A stretch of DNA of 64,000 bases from Paracoccus methylovorus (GCF_016919705.1 NZ_CP070369.1:1-64000), one strand, 5' to 3'. Shown: positions 37,064 through 46,513, numbered from the stretch's first letter. Notes: a model not told the origin generated them from the letters alone. A program made the numbers and translations.

Positions 37064-38398
37064 CTATCTGCTGACCGCGTAGCAGTCGATTTCGGGTTCC
37101 CGGTCCAACTTGCCGGACACCCCCAGCACAAACCCGGGCGAGGATTGCAGGCGGCCCCAGTGCTCTGACTTGCGGTCAAGCTCAAGGCACAGCCGGTCGC
37201 CGTCATAGGGGATCTCGCGCGGCTGCGAATGCAGCGGCCGCAGGGGGATGCCGGGCAGGCGCGAGGTCCAGAGCGTCTCGAACTCGTCCGCCGCGCCCAC
37301 GGTGACCTGCCGGGTGAACAGTTGCATCAGCCCCTCGTCCGACATGTCCGAGCCGATACGCAACACGATGCGGCTGTTTTGCAGGATCTCGGGATTGTCG
37401 ATCCGCACCTTCCAGACGTTCTGGGCGTGGCGGGCCACCGGCAGGGCGCGGGATTTCGGCTCGACATGGCGCAGGGACAGGATCAGCGAGCGCAGCACAT
37501 CCGCCAGCGCGGCAAAGCCCGGCTGCGGGTCGGCATGGTCGTAATCGGGCATCGGCGACAGACGCCGGGTCGATGAGCCATAGGTGGCCATCTGCCCGGC
37601 CAGCCCGGCCAGTTCCGCGAAAAGCTGGGAGGGGTGGGCAAGGTCCTGCGCCAGCATATGTTGCAGCCTTGGCCGGGCAGCGTTGGCCAGTTCCAGGATC
37701 AGCAGGTTTTCGACCGAGCGGCCGGCGCCCCCCAGCACCATACTGCCCTGCGCCTCGATGATACGGTCAAGCCCGGTGACCAGTTCCTTCAGCAATCCGC
37801 CATACCATGGCGCGGCCCCCAGCGTCAGGGCCGGGGGCAGCCAGCCCTCGGTCAGCGCGACACGGCCGTCGGCGGCCAGCCCCTCGATCCCCGCAAGCGG
37901 CAGGGTAACTGCACCCTGCGTCGCCTCGCCCGGCAGGAACAGACGGATCGAAAGCCGCGCGATTTCGACTTCGGCCGGTTCGGCGCCCCCACGGATTTCG
38001 TCGTGCAGGCTGGTCCATTCGCCGCGCCAGCGTGCGCCGCCCGGCTCGGCATGGGCGGGGTCGATCGCCGCCGCGCCGGGTTGGCGGGGGGCCACGCCCA
38101 GCAAAACCGCGCCCGCGGGCGTGGCCCGGCTGACCGAAACCGGGGGTGGTGCCGCGGCATCGGCCGGGATGCGAAAGGCGGTGCCGTCCGGGAACAACCC
38201 CTCGGCCTCGGCAATGCCGATCTGGCCGGCCTCCAGCGCCGCAGGGTCCAGCCGCAGCGTGACAAAACCCCACGCCTGTTGCGGCCATGCGCGCAGCAAG
38301 GCGCGAAGCTGGGTGGCGACATGGCGGTCCTGCTGCTGGAAATGCTGCGGGCGCAGGAACAGGCCCTCGGACCAGACGACGCGGCTGCCTTCGGTCAT
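37064..38398 (-). CDS. tssK: T6SS baseplate protein TssK
   Basis: A 444-residue TssK, which joins the baseplate to the membrane complex. It starts VVWSEGLFLRPQHFQQQDRH, the hallmark of the family, with the usual helical middle (VENLLILELANAARPRLQHM) and C-terminal head domain (MQLFTRQVTVGAADEFETL, IPLRPLHSQPREIPYDGD). Full length. It lies 11 bases after tssJ in the operon. Confidence 0.95.
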   Translation of the reverse strand: MTEGSRVVWSEGLFLRPQHFQQQDRHVATQLRALLRAWPQQAWGFVTLRLDPAALEAGQIGIAEAEGLFPDGTAFRIPADAAAPPPVSVSRATPAGAVLLGVAPRQPGAAAIDPAHAEPGGARWRGEWTSLHDEIRGGAEPAEVEIARLSIRLFLPGEATQGAVTLPLAGIEGLAADGRVALTEGWLPPALTLGAAPWYGGLLKELVTGLDRIIEAQGSMVLGGAGRSVENLLILELANAARPRLQHMLAQDLAHPSQLFAELAGLAGQMATYGSSTRRLSPMPDYDHADPQPGFAALADVLRSLILSLRHVEPKSRALPVARHAQNVWKVRIDNPEILQNSRIVLRIGSDMSDEGLMQLFTRQVTVGAADEFETLWTSRLPGIPLRPLHSQPREIPYDGDRLCLELDRKSEHWGRLQSSPGFVLGVSGKLDREPEIDCYAVSR

Positions 38399-38409
38399 GC
38401 GCTTTCCCT

Positions 38410-38883
38410 TCAGGCTGGTGCCAGAACGATGCCGCCCGGCCCTGCGGTAACGGTAAAGCTGGTCGTCGCAGTGGGCGACACGGCGGCCTTGGCGCGGGTG
38501 GTCTTGCCGGCGGGGCTGCGATAGCCCGCAACCACCGCCACGGCCGTCGTCGAGGGATCAAGCACCAGCGCCTTTTGCGCCGTGCCGCCGGGGGCCAGCG
38601 TGACCGTCTCGGCCTTGACCAGATCGGCCCCAAGCGCCGCCGCGGGGTCTTGCAGTGCCAGCGTATCGGCCGCGTCGAACCCTGCCGTGCCCCGCAATTG
38701 CAGGATTTGCAGGGTCAGCGGCCGGTCGCTGCCATCGGGGCCGGGATTGACCCCGGCCGAGGCCGACATGGCCAGATTGACCACCCCCGGCCCCTGCGGC
38801 CCCCCGCAGGCCGCCGTCAGTGCCAGCGTTCCAAGCCCGGCCAGCGTGGCCCGGCGTGTAATGTGGGGAAAGATGCTTGTCAT
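38410..38883 (-). CDS. tssJ: T6SS outer-membrane lipoprotein TssJ
   Basis: A 157-residue lipoprotein with lipobox LTAAC (C26), which anchors it in the outer membrane, and a beta-sandwich with the standard motifs VVNLAMSASAGVNPGPDG and LTLQILQLRG. The signal contains TRRATLAGLG with an Arg pair, so export by Tat is conceivable, which is unusual for TssJ. It overlaps the FHA gene by four bases. It binds the periplasmic part of TssM. Confidence 0.9.
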   Translation of the reverse strand: MTSIFPHITRRATLAGLGTLALTAACGGPQGPGVVNLAMSASAGVNPGPDGSDRPLTLQILQLRGTAGFDAADTLALQDPAAALGADLVKAETVTLAPGGTAQKALVLDPSTTAVAVVAGYRSPAGKTTRAKAAVSPTATTSFTVTAGPGGIVLAPA

Positions 38884-40175
38884 GGCTCGCTCCTGTCAGA
38901 AGTTTCATAGGCATCGCGGAATTCGGCGCCGACCTCGCCCAGAAAGCGGTCCTCGGCGGCGCGGGCGATTTCGGCCCAGCGGGCGGCATAGGCATCCCAC
39001 AGCAGCGCCGAGCGCCCGCCGGCCAGCAAGGCGCGCAACAGTCCGGCATCGGCCAGCTCCGCCTCGATTTCCTGGGGTGAGAAACGGTCGATCATGCGGC
39101 GCAGCGCGGCCTGCAACCCCTGCCAGCTCCGCATCCGGTGGTCGGCCAGATCGCGGAACGCCTCGGCGATGGCGTCGTCGGGGTCCAGATAGCCCGCCCC
39201 GCGCGCGGCGATCAGCGCCCCGACCTGCTCGTCGGGCATGGCCAGGAATTTCAGTGGGTTGACCTGTGCCGCGCCCAGGGTGGTGCGGGCGACGCGCAGC
39301 GATCCCTTTTCCTCGGCACGCGCGCGCAGCAATGCGACAAGCCCCAGCGCCAGCATCCGATAGCGCCGGCCTAGCGCCTCAAGGTCCGGTTCGTCACAGT
39401 CGGCCGGCTCCAGCCCGGCGCCGCGCAGAAAGGCGGCGGCAGCATCGGGCGACGACTGCGGGGGAGACGATCGCGGGACGGCCACCGACTGCGGGTCGGG
39501 CGTGGGCTGATCGGCAATCGGCGGGGCGAGGGGATTAGCTGGGGTGTTTTGCGGCAGGCGATCCGGCGCGGTCACGCCTGTCGGTCCCCAGTCCCAATCG
39601 TTGCCCTGCGGGACCGGACCGGGCGGCGCGGCAGACGGCGCGGCGGGCAGCGGGTCCAGCGTGAACGGGTCGTCGAAACCCGCAGGCGGCGCAGGCGGCT
39701 GCGGCGTGGCGAACCGACCGGTCGTCCGCTCAAAGGGTTCGGGCAGGTCGGACGGGCGTGGCGGAGGCGGCGCGGCAGGCTCGCCCGTGGCAAAAAACGC
39801 GTCCAGCCCGATGCCCTGATCGGCAGGCGGTGCCCCCATCTGCGCCCCTGACTGCGCCCCGGGCCCGAGCCCGACGCTCAGGACCACATCGCCAAGCCGC
39901 AACCGCATCCCGTCGCGCAGGGCGGTGCCGCGTCCCGATCCCAGCGGCTCGGCCGCGCCGTCGATGAACACGCCGCCCGAACTGGTGTCGGTCACGGTCC
40001 AGCCGTCGCTTGTCGCCTCGACAATGCAATGGCGGCGCGAGACGAACATCTCGGGGTCCTCGATCAGCCAGTCGCAACCCGGCTCGCGTCCCAGCACCGC
40101 CCGGCCCGCGTCCAGCCGCAATTCGGTCTGGGACTGCGGCACCGGGCTGGACAGGAGGGTGAGGCGCAGGGTCAT
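38880..40175 (-). CDS. tagH: T6SS FHA-domain protein TagH
   Basis: A 431-residue protein. The N-terminal FHA domain (about 15-100) has GREPGCDWLIEDPEMFVSRR, then HCIVEATSDGWTVTD and GVFIDGA, the phosphothreonine-binding site. A proline-rich linker (about 125-240) follows. The C-terminal helical domain of the TagH/ImpI type has FLRGAGLEP, RYRMLALGLVALL and DLADHRMRSWQGLQAALRRM. It is the expected reader of PpkA phosphorylation and target of TagF. Coupled to tssG upstream and tssJ downstream. Confidence 0.9.
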   Translation of the reverse strand: MTLRLTLLSSPVPQSQTELRLDAGRAVLGREPGCDWLIEDPEMFVSRRHCIVEATSDGWTVTDTSSGGVFIDGAAEPLGSGRGTALRDGMRLRLGDVVLSVGLGPGAQSGAQMGAPPADQGIGLDAFFATGEPAAPPPPRPSDLPEPFERTTGRFATPQPPAPPAGFDDPFTLDPLPAAPSAAPPGPVPQGNDWDWGPTGVTAPDRLPQNTPANPLAPPIADQPTPDPQSVAVPRSSPPQSSPDAAAAFLRGAGLEPADCDEPDLEALGRRYRMLALGLVALLRARAEEKGSLRVARTTLGAAQVNPLKFLAMPDEQVGALIAARGAGYLDPDDAIAEAFRDLADHRMRSWQGLQAALRRMIDRFSPQEIEAELADAGLLRALLAGGRSALLWDAYAARWAEIARAAEDRFLGEVGAEFRDAYETSDRSEP

Positions 40176-41227
40176 CAGGCGGCCTGCCTTTCATCAAGCG
40201 GCAGAACCAGATCGTCGCGGTTGCGTGCGGTCCTGTCCGCAAGCCAGCCGGTCCGACCCAGCGCCACGCCCGATCCCAGCGTGGCTGCCGGAACCTCGGG
40301 CGCGGCCAGAACCAGCCGCAGGTCGAAGCCGATCTCTTCGCCCATGACAAAGCGCAGCAGGCGGCGCAGTGCTGCCCTTGCCGGGGCTTCGTGCCCGATC
40401 AGCGCGCGGTATTGCGAAAGGGTCAGCGGGCCGACGACGATCTCGGCCCGGGCCTGCGGCTGATAGACTCGCGGACCCGGCATCGCCCCGCGGCCCAGCC
40501 CCACATGGGCGCGGCCAAGACGGCTGGCCAGCGCCTTGGGGATGTCCTGCCAATGCGGCGCGAATTCGACCACCCGCACCGGCGCGGCCAAAAGGTCCGA
40601 CAGCATCGCGGCCAGCCGTTCGGGGCCACGGATCTGGCTGGCAAGCCCGGTGGCATGGCGCAGGGCCAGCGCGGGATCGTCCATCGCCTCGGCGGTGCCG
40701 GGCAGGCCAAGCCCCGCCAGCGCGGCGACCATGCCGCTTAGCCGGCCTTCCCGGCCATGATCGGCGGCGACTGCGGGCTGCGCATCGGCAAAGGCGCGAT
40801 AGTACAGCGCCATCATCCGGTGTTGCAGCAGGTTGCAGAACTCCAGAAAAGCGCGATCCGCGCCGGGTTCGGGCAAGCTGCCGCCGGCAAACCACCGTTC
40901 GGACATGCGCTCCATGATGCGGCGGCTGAGATGCAGCGGCATCGGGCCTTCGGGTCCGAACAGCCCGGTGATTTCCAACGCAATGTGGGCAGGCGTCCCG
41001 TTTTCGGCCGGGCTGAAGCGCGCCACCTCGCGCGCGGCGGGGCCCAGCCGGATCTCTTGCCCCAGCCGCGCGGGTTCCTGCCCGGCGCCGCCGGCATCAC
41101 CAAAGCGGTGCGCGGGCGATTCCAGCCGTCGCATCAGCTCGAATGCCTCGATGCCGGGGGGGAGCGGCGGGTTATCGCTTGCCCCCCGCGTCAGATCCGG
41201 GCGCGCAGGCCGGGTCGCATCGGCCAT
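40175..41227 (-). CDS. tssG: T6SS baseplate protein TssG
   Basis: A 350-residue TssG (VasB/ImpH). FELMRRLESPAHRFGDAGG, then PLHLSRRIMERMSERW and FLEFCNLLQHRMMALYYRA are typical, as is the C-terminal FAPHWQDIPKALASRLG. It interlocks with TssF in the wedge of the baseplate. It overlaps tssF by 37 bases and shares one base with tagH. Confidence 0.93.
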   Translation of the reverse strand: MADATRPARPDLTRGASDNPPLPPGIEAFELMRRLESPAHRFGDAGGAGQEPARLGQEIRLGPAAREVARFSPAENGTPAHIALEITGLFGPEGPMPLHLSRRIMERMSERWFAGGSLPEPGADRAFLEFCNLLQHRMMALYYRAFADAQPAVAADHGREGRLSGMVAALAGLGLPGTAEAMDDPALALRHATGLASQIRGPERLAAMLSDLLAAPVRVVEFAPHWQDIPKALASRLGRAHVGLGRGAMPGPRVYQPQARAEIVVGPLTLSQYRALIGHEAPARAALRRLLRFVMGEEIGFDLRLVLAAPEVPAATLGSGVALGRTGWLADRTARNRDDLVLPLDERQAA

Positions 41228-43053
41228 GACATCTCCTCCTGTTTCTGGACAAGGCGGGTGCGGGTGCGCACGAAAGCGTTGATCGAGGCATGGCGGGCGA
41301 ACAGCCGGTCAAGCAGCGCCGGCAAAAGCAGCCGGCTGGCCCCCGCAAGCGGGGCCTCGTCGATGTCCAGCGTGATCTCGGTGCCGCGCCCGAAGGCAAG
41401 GGGGCCGGGCAGGTCCAGCCGCTCGACCACCGGGCGGCTTGAGACGGCGGCGACGGCGCGGGCGTGGCGGGCCAGCCGCGGATCGCCGCGATCGGCGTAA
41501 AGTGCCAGCAGCGCGCAAAGCGGTGCCCCGTCGGTTCCCGCCTCGGCCAGCGACAGATAGCCCGAGGCAAGCTGCGCCACCAGCCGCCAGGTCAGATCGT
41601 CGCGTCCCGCCGCGCCGCTTTGTCCGGCCATTGGCGGCGCGCCGGCCAGCGCGGGCTGCGGCCGGCGCATCGGGCCGATCAGGTCGACGCGCATCACCGG
41701 CTCGCCGCCCTCGGGCGTCAGGCGGGGCGTATCGTCCAGGATCGGCAGGTCGCGATTGGTGCAAAGCGCGCGGATGTCCAGCCGATGCGGCATCCGGTCG
41801 CCCGCGCGCGAGACCGAGATCCACAGATCATGCCCCGCATAAGAGCTGCGCATCTGACCGCGCCGGATTTCGTCGGTGGCGGGACGGCGGGGGCGGCGCT
41901 CGGCCCACCAGACCGGACCGGCGTGGCGTGGCGCCTGAGGCGCGTGGACGGGGCAAAGCTGCCCATCCTCGCCCTCGCGGTCGGCATCGGCGACGCGGAT
42001 CAGGCGATAGATTTCGAAGTCACGGGTGCGGGCGCGGTCGGGGTGAACCGGGTGCGCCGTGGCGCGTGCATCGAGTTCGACGAAATTGCATTCCTTTTCG
42101 AACAGGTTGACCAGCGGCGTGGCGAACAGCCGGAAATCGTCCCGTCCCAGTCCCTCCAGCAGCGGTTCGGGGCGCGGCAGGGGCACCGCAAGCTCCAGCG
42201 CCATGCCTTCGCCACATTCCCGGACGGCCAAGGCCAACCCGTTCAGCCGCAGATAGTGGAAACGCTCGGGCATGAGGAAATAGTCGCGCAGCAGTCGGAA
42301 ACCTTCGAAACTGCGGCGCAGGCGCGGGGTCAGCCCCTCGTCGTCATCGGTGCCGACCATGGTGGGCGGGGCGATGGTGCGGGCGGTCGCGCCGGGCCGG
42401 GCGGGACGCGCCAATGCCCCAAGCCCACCGCCAAAGACCGCGTCGAACAGCGGCGCTGCGCGGGGGCTGCCGGCAAAGCACAGGTCCAGCCGGTCCAGTG
42501 CCAGCGCCGACAGCGCGGCCGGACCAGTGGCATGCAGGCTTATCCGTATCGCCGCCTCGGCCCGGGGCGCGGACAGGCCGGCTGCCGCCAATGCGCCGCG
42601 GCCGGGCAGATAATCCGCCGCCTGAAGCGCGATCGGCCACAGGGTCACCTCTTGCGCGGTGGTATAGGTGGCACGGGTCGAGAGCCCCTCGTGCACGGCG
42701 GCGGTAAAGCGGCTGCCGCGCGGCACGGCATGCCCGCCCGCCATGGCCTGCACCTGAGGACCGGGCAGCAGCACGCCGATGCCCATGGCCGGCCCCGGCG
42801 CGGCCAGATCGGGCCACAGCGCCTCCAGCACCCCGGCGGTGAAACGCTGGCCCTCGGCCTCGACCTTCATGCGGGTGCGGGCGGCCATGAAGGCCACGCC
42901 TTCCAGCAGCCGTTCGACATAGGGGTCGGGGCAGGGGACGGCATCCAGCGACAGGTTGCGGGCCACGTTCGGATGCAGCGCGGCGAATTCGCCGGCCAGC
43001 ACCCGGATATGTTCCAGCTCGGCCTCATATGCGGCAAGGAAGGCGCGATCCAT
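41191..43053 (-). CDS. tssF: T6SS baseplate protein TssF
   Basis: A 620-residue TssF (ImpG/VasA). It begins FLAAYEAELEHIRVLAGEFA, then HPNVARNLSLDAVPCPDPYV and ERLLEGVAFMAARTRMK, the standard N-terminus. The C-terminal part has GRGTEITLDIDEAPLAG, then LFARHASINAFVRTRTRLV. Full length. It overlaps tssE by one base and tssG by 37 bases. Confidence 0.95.
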   Translation of the reverse strand: MDRAFLAAYEAELEHIRVLAGEFAALHPNVARNLSLDAVPCPDPYVERLLEGVAFMAARTRMKVEAEGQRFTAGVLEALWPDLAAPGPAMGIGVLLPGPQVQAMAGGHAVPRGSRFTAAVHEGLSTRATYTTAQEVTLWPIALQAADYLPGRGALAAAGLSAPRAEAAIRISLHATGPAALSALALDRLDLCFAGSPRAAPLFDAVFGGGLGALARPARPGATARTIAPPTMVGTDDDEGLTPRLRRSFEGFRLLRDYFLMPERFHYLRLNGLALAVRECGEGMALELAVPLPRPEPLLEGLGRDDFRLFATPLVNLFEKECNFVELDARATAHPVHPDRARTRDFEIYRLIRVADADREGEDGQLCPVHAPQAPRHAGPVWWAERRPRRPATDEIRRGQMRSSYAGHDLWISVSRAGDRMPHRLDIRALCTNRDLPILDDTPRLTPEGGEPVMRVDLIGPMRRPQPALAGAPPMAGQSGAAGRDDLTWRLVAQLASGYLSLAEAGTDGAPLCALLALYADRGDPRLARHARAVAAVSSRPVVERLDLPGPLAFGRGTEITLDIDEAPLAGASRLLLPALLDRLFARHASINAFVRTRTRLVQKQEEMSWPMRPGLRARI

Positions 43054-43799
43054 CAGCCCTCCTCCAGCACGGTTGCGGCGACGCCGGTATCAAGGTCGAT
43101 GGTGGTCAGCAGCCGCAGCCGTTCGGGGGCCGGTGCCATGAGCAACAGCCCCTCGATGCGCACGCGCAAGCCCACGCGGGTGCCCGGCTCGACCGTGACG
43201 CGGATCGTGTCGCGGCGCAGGCGCGGTTCGAACACCGCCAGCACCTCGCGCAATTCGCGTGCCAGCGCCTCGTGATCGAAATCGCCGGCACGCCGCCCGG
43301 CAAAGGCGGGCACGCCGTAATTCAGCACCGAGGCCCGGACATTGGGAAAATCGGCGAGCATCTCGGCCGGGTCCTCGGCGCCGCCGGCGATACCGGGGGG
43401 TGCGGCGCGGCGCTCGGACGGGGTCAGAAGATAGCGCACCTCCAGCCGTTCGATGCCGAACAGATCCTCGATGTCGCGGCGGACCGCCTCGCGCAGGATA
43501 TCGGGGGTGACCAGAATGCCGCGTTCGCGCAAGGTGGCGTGCCGGGCCTGCAATTGCGCCAGCGCCGCCAGGTCGCGCGCCTCGTCCGGGTCCAGCCCGT
43601 CGCGCCCCTCACCCGACAGCAGCGCCTGCAATCGCGCGGTGCCGTGCCGGGCGGTCAGCGTGGCTTCGCGCCGGGCGATCTCGGCCGAAAGCGCGGGCAG
43701 GTCGTCGACCAGCCGGTCCCACAGGCTGGGCTGCACGTCCTCGCGCCGGGCCTGAGAGGGCACCGAGGTCCGGGGGCGGTCGGGAGGGGGGCTGGCCAT
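43053..43799 (-). CDS. tssE: T6SS baseplate protein TssE (gp25-like)
   Basis: A 248-residue gp25-like protein that initiates sheath assembly. PSLWDRLVDD is the usual N-terminal motif. The gp25 fold occupies about 95-240 (DILREAVRRDIEDLFGIER, VLNYGVPAFAGRRAGDF, FEPRLRRDTIRVTV). It is longer than most TssE proteins (about 130-180 residues) because of a helical insert of about 50 residues (ARREATLTARHGTARLQAL). The family assignment is firm; the extra length is the oddity. Confidence 0.9.
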   Translation of the reverse strand: MASPPPDRPRTSVPSQARREDVQPSLWDRLVDDLPALSAEIARREATLTARHGTARLQALLSGEGRDGLDPDEARDLAALAQLQARHATLRERGILVTPDILREAVRRDIEDLFGIERLEVRYLLTPSERRAAPPGIAGGAEDPAEMLADFPNVRASVLNYGVPAFAGRRAGDFDHEALARELREVLAVFEPRLRRDTIRVTVEPGTRVGLRVRIEGLLLMAPAPERLRLLTTIDLDTGVAATVLEEG

Positions 43800-43823
43800 G
43801 ACGATCCTGTGCGCATTCTGCCG

Positions 43824-44312
43824 TCACTTGGCCGCCATCAGGTCATATTCGACCTCATGCTCGTCGCCCTTGGAGTGGTCGTCGGCCTGCACGACATATT
43901 TGATGGCGATCTTTTCGAACGAAATGCCGACCTGTTCCCCGATGGTGTCGGTTTCCGGCGCCGGCGTGTTCTGGGTCATCGAATAGGACGAGATGAGGCA
44001 GTTGGTCATGGTGATCGTCAGATAGTCCAGATGCGCGTCGCCCGAATCCTTGCGCGCGACAAAGACGATTTCGGGAAAGGCCTTGCCCTGCATGCAGGCC
44101 AGCGCAAGATAGGGCGAGGCGGCGTCATACCATTTGTAAAGCGTCAGGTCGCTGACGGTCGCCCGCCCGCGCACCCGGCCCGACCCCGTCGCGGCCGAGC
44201 TTTTCTGCTCGGCTTTCAGGTCCGCGCCCCAGATGTCGATTTCGCCTTCGTGTTCGGCCCGGCGCGATTCGCCGTCGATGCCGTCGATCTTGAGGTATCC
44301 GGTGAAAGCCAT
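43824..44312 (-). CDS. hcp: T6SS needle protein Hcp
   Basis: A 162-residue Hcp forming the tube. FTGYLKIDGIDGESRRAEHE, then IDIWGADLK, SDLTLYKWYDAASPYLALAC and the C-terminal EVEYDLMAAK show the Hcp1-type fold. It lies between tssC and tssE with a 140-base spacer on the 5' side that holds a strong hairpin, so its expression may differ from tssBC. Confidence 0.95.
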   Translation of the reverse strand: MAFTGYLKIDGIDGESRRAEHEGEIDIWGADLKAEQKSSAATGSGRVRGRATVSDLTLYKWYDAASPYLALACMQGKAFPEIVFVARKDSGDAHLDYLTITMTNCLISSYSMTQNTPAPETDTIGEQVGISFEKIAIKYVVQADDHSKGDEHEVEYDLMAAK

Positions 44313-44420
44313 CTCACATCTCCCTGTTCGGCCTGTTCCGCAAGCCGGGTTTCAGACATGGCGTGGCCCGTCGGGGCCGCGTCAGGGGCCGGACGCGGCG
44401 CGCACGCCCGCCGGCCCGGT

Positions 44421-44444
44421 GCCGGGGGCGCTGCTGCCCCCGGC
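44421..44444 (-). terminator. Strong hairpin between tssC and hcp
   Basis: GCCGGGGGC (44421-44429) and GCCCCCGGC (44436-44444) form a nine-pair GC stem with a six-base loop, nine bases after the tssC stop. There is no U tract in the direction of transcription. It may be an attenuator or an RNA-processing and stabilising element that sets the Hcp dose. Confidence 0.5.
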
Positions 44445-44452
44445 AAAGCGCG

Positions 44453-45967
44453 TCACGGCCCCTTGACCGAGGGCAGTTCCGAAACCAGCCGAAGCGAGGC
44501 GTTGATGCCTTCAAGCTGGTAATGCGGGCGCAGATAGAAACGGGCGGCGTAATAGCCCGGCCGGCCCTCGACGCTGTCCACCTGCACCTCGGCCTTGGCC
44601 AGCGGGCGCTTGGCCTTGGCCTTGTCATCGGCCATGGCGGTATTGGCCAGAACGTAGCGGTTGATCCATTCCGACAGCCAGACCTCCATGTCGGCGCGTT
44701 CCTTGAAGGTGCCGATCTTGTCGCGCGCGATGGCCTTGAGGTAATGGGCAAAGCGGCAGACCGGCAGCAGATAGGGCAGGTTCGCCGACAGCCGTTCATT
44801 GGCCTGCGCGTCGGGATCGACCAGCCGGCCGGCGCGGGCCTCGCAATCCTGCAATGTCTGCGCGCCAAGGAAGGCCGCGACATCGGTGTTCTTGCGGTGC
44901 AGGATCGGCATCAGGCCCAGCTTGGCCAGTTCGTGTTCGCGCCGGTCGTCGATGGCGATCTCGGTCGGGCATTTCATCACGACCGAGCCATCGTCGCTGG
45001 GAAAGGTATGGACGGGCAGGTTGGTGACGGCGCCACCCGATTCCACGCCGCGGATCTGGCTGCCCCAGCCGTAAAGTTTATGGCTGCGGTTGATGTTCAC
45101 CCCCATCGGGAAGGCGGCGTTCATCCAGACGTAGTGGTCGTGCTTGCCGTCGATTTCCTCGCGGAAGTCGAAACCCTTGACCGGAATGGTGTCCGGTCCA
45201 TAGGGCAGGCGCGCCAGCACGCGCGGCAGGGTCAGGCCGATATAGCGCGCATCCTCGCTTTCGCGCAGGCTTTGCCAGGCCGCGTAATCGGGTGACGAGG
45301 TGACCATCTTCAGATCCTGTGGATTGGGCAGTTCCTGCCAGCTTTCCATGCGAAACAGCCGGGGCGAGGCCGCCGCCACGAAGGGGGCGTGTGCCGAGGC
45401 GCAGATCCCCGACAGGTTGCGCAACAGCCCCACGTCGCGGGGATGATGGCTGAATTCGTAGTCCCCGATGATGCTGCCAAAGGGCGCGCCGCCGAAGCTG
45501 GAGTATTCTTCGGTATAGAGCTTGCGGAACATGGGCGACTGGTCCCACATCTGCCCTTCGAAATCCTCAAGCTGGTCGGCAAGATCGTCCTTGGTGATGT
45601 TCAGCACCCGGATCTTGAGCATCGTGTCGGTTTCGGTGTTGTTCACCAGATAATGCAGGCCGCGCCAACTGCCCTCCATCCGGCGGATCTCGGGGGCGTG
45701 CAGCACCTCGTTCATCTGCGTGGTCAGCAACTCGTCTATGCCGGCGATCAGCGACTTGATCGAGCGCACGGCATTGCCGGATATTGTCGCGCTGCCGGCC
45801 TTTTCACGGGCGGCCAGCGCAAGGTTCGCGACCAGTTCGCGCAGCTTGGCGCTGTCGTCCTGTTCCTTGACGCGAAAGTCCTTTTCCAGAAGCGTGCCGA
45901 ATTCGTCCAGATCGACGGCTTCGGCTTCGGGCGCGGCTTCGGTGCCCTTGAGTTCCTGTTCGGCCAT
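44453..45967 (-). CDS. tssC: T6SS sheath protein TssC
   Basis: Large sheath subunit, 504 residues. LLTTQMNEVLHAPEIRRMEG, then SWRGLHYLVNNTETDTMLKI, FGSIIGDYEF and the C-terminal YYAARFYLRPHYQLEGINAS are characteristic. It forms the contractile sheath with TssB, whose gene lies three bases upstream, and is recycled by ClpV. Confidence 0.97.
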   Translation of the reverse strand: MAEQELKGTEAAPEAEAVDLDEFGTLLEKDFRVKEQDDSAKLRELVANLALAAREKAGSATISGNAVRSIKSLIAGIDELLTTQMNEVLHAPEIRRMEGSWRGLHYLVNNTETDTMLKIRVLNITKDDLADQLEDFEGQMWDQSPMFRKLYTEEYSSFGGAPFGSIIGDYEFSHHPRDVGLLRNLSGICASAHAPFVAAASPRLFRMESWQELPNPQDLKMVTSSPDYAAWQSLRESEDARYIGLTLPRVLARLPYGPDTIPVKGFDFREEIDGKHDHYVWMNAAFPMGVNINRSHKLYGWGSQIRGVESGGAVTNLPVHTFPSDDGSVVMKCPTEIAIDDRREHELAKLGLMPILHRKNTDVAAFLGAQTLQDCEARAGRLVDPDAQANERLSANLPYLLPVCRFAHYLKAIARDKIGTFKERADMEVWLSEWINRYVLANTAMADDKAKAKRPLAKAEVQVDSVEGRPGYYAARFYLRPHYQLEGINASLRLVSELPSVKGP

Positions 45968-45970
45968 GGC

Positions 45971-46513
45971 TCAACCCTCCGTCCCGTCGCTGCCGGGGGT
46001 AAGCGCCTGTTCGGCGACGCGGGCCAGCAGCGGTTCGTCGTTCAGCAGTTGGGCGATGCGCTTTTCCGCGCTGGCCTTGCCATCCATATAGCTCAGCAGC
46101 TCTTCCAGCTTGCGGCGCATCTTCAGCAGCTCGGCCAGATCGGGGATCTGTTCGGCGATGCGGTCGGGGGCGAAATCGCCCATGTTGCGAAAGGTCAGGT
46201 CCACGAACATTTCCTCTTCGCCGGCGTCCTCGCCTTCCTTGCCGGGCAGGCGGTTGGGGATGCGGGCGGTGACGCGGGGCGACAGCGCCTCCATGAAGGC
46301 GGGAAAGCGGCCGGCGTCCACCTCGACAAAGGCCCGCTCGGCGGGCGGCTTTTGTGCCTCGCGCGAGGAGGATTTGCCCGCCAGATCCGCCATCACCCCC
46401 ATGACGAAGGGCAGTTCGATGGTGGTTGGGCTGCCGTAATGTTCCACGTCATAGGCGATCTGCACCCTTGGGGCGCGATTGCGTTCGATTACCTTGGCCT
46501 TGCTCTCGCTCAT
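45971..46513 (-). CDS. tssB: T6SS sheath protein TssB
   Basis: Small sheath subunit, 180 residues. It starts near RNRAPRVQIAYDVEHYGSPT, then LPFVMGVMADLAG and FVEVDAGRFPAFMEALSPRV. The C-terminal helix (LAELLKMRRKLEELLSYMDG) carries the site recognised by ClpV in related systems. It lies between tssA and tssC. Confidence 0.96.
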   Translation of the reverse strand: MSESKAKVIERNRAPRVQIAYDVEHYGSPTTIELPFVMGVMADLAGKSSSREAQKPPAERAFVEVDAGRFPAFMEALSPRVTARIPNRLPGKEGEDAGEEEMFVDLTFRNMGDFAPDRIAEQIPDLAELLKMRRKLEELLSYMDGKASAEKRIAQLLNDEPLLARVAEQALTPGSDGTEG

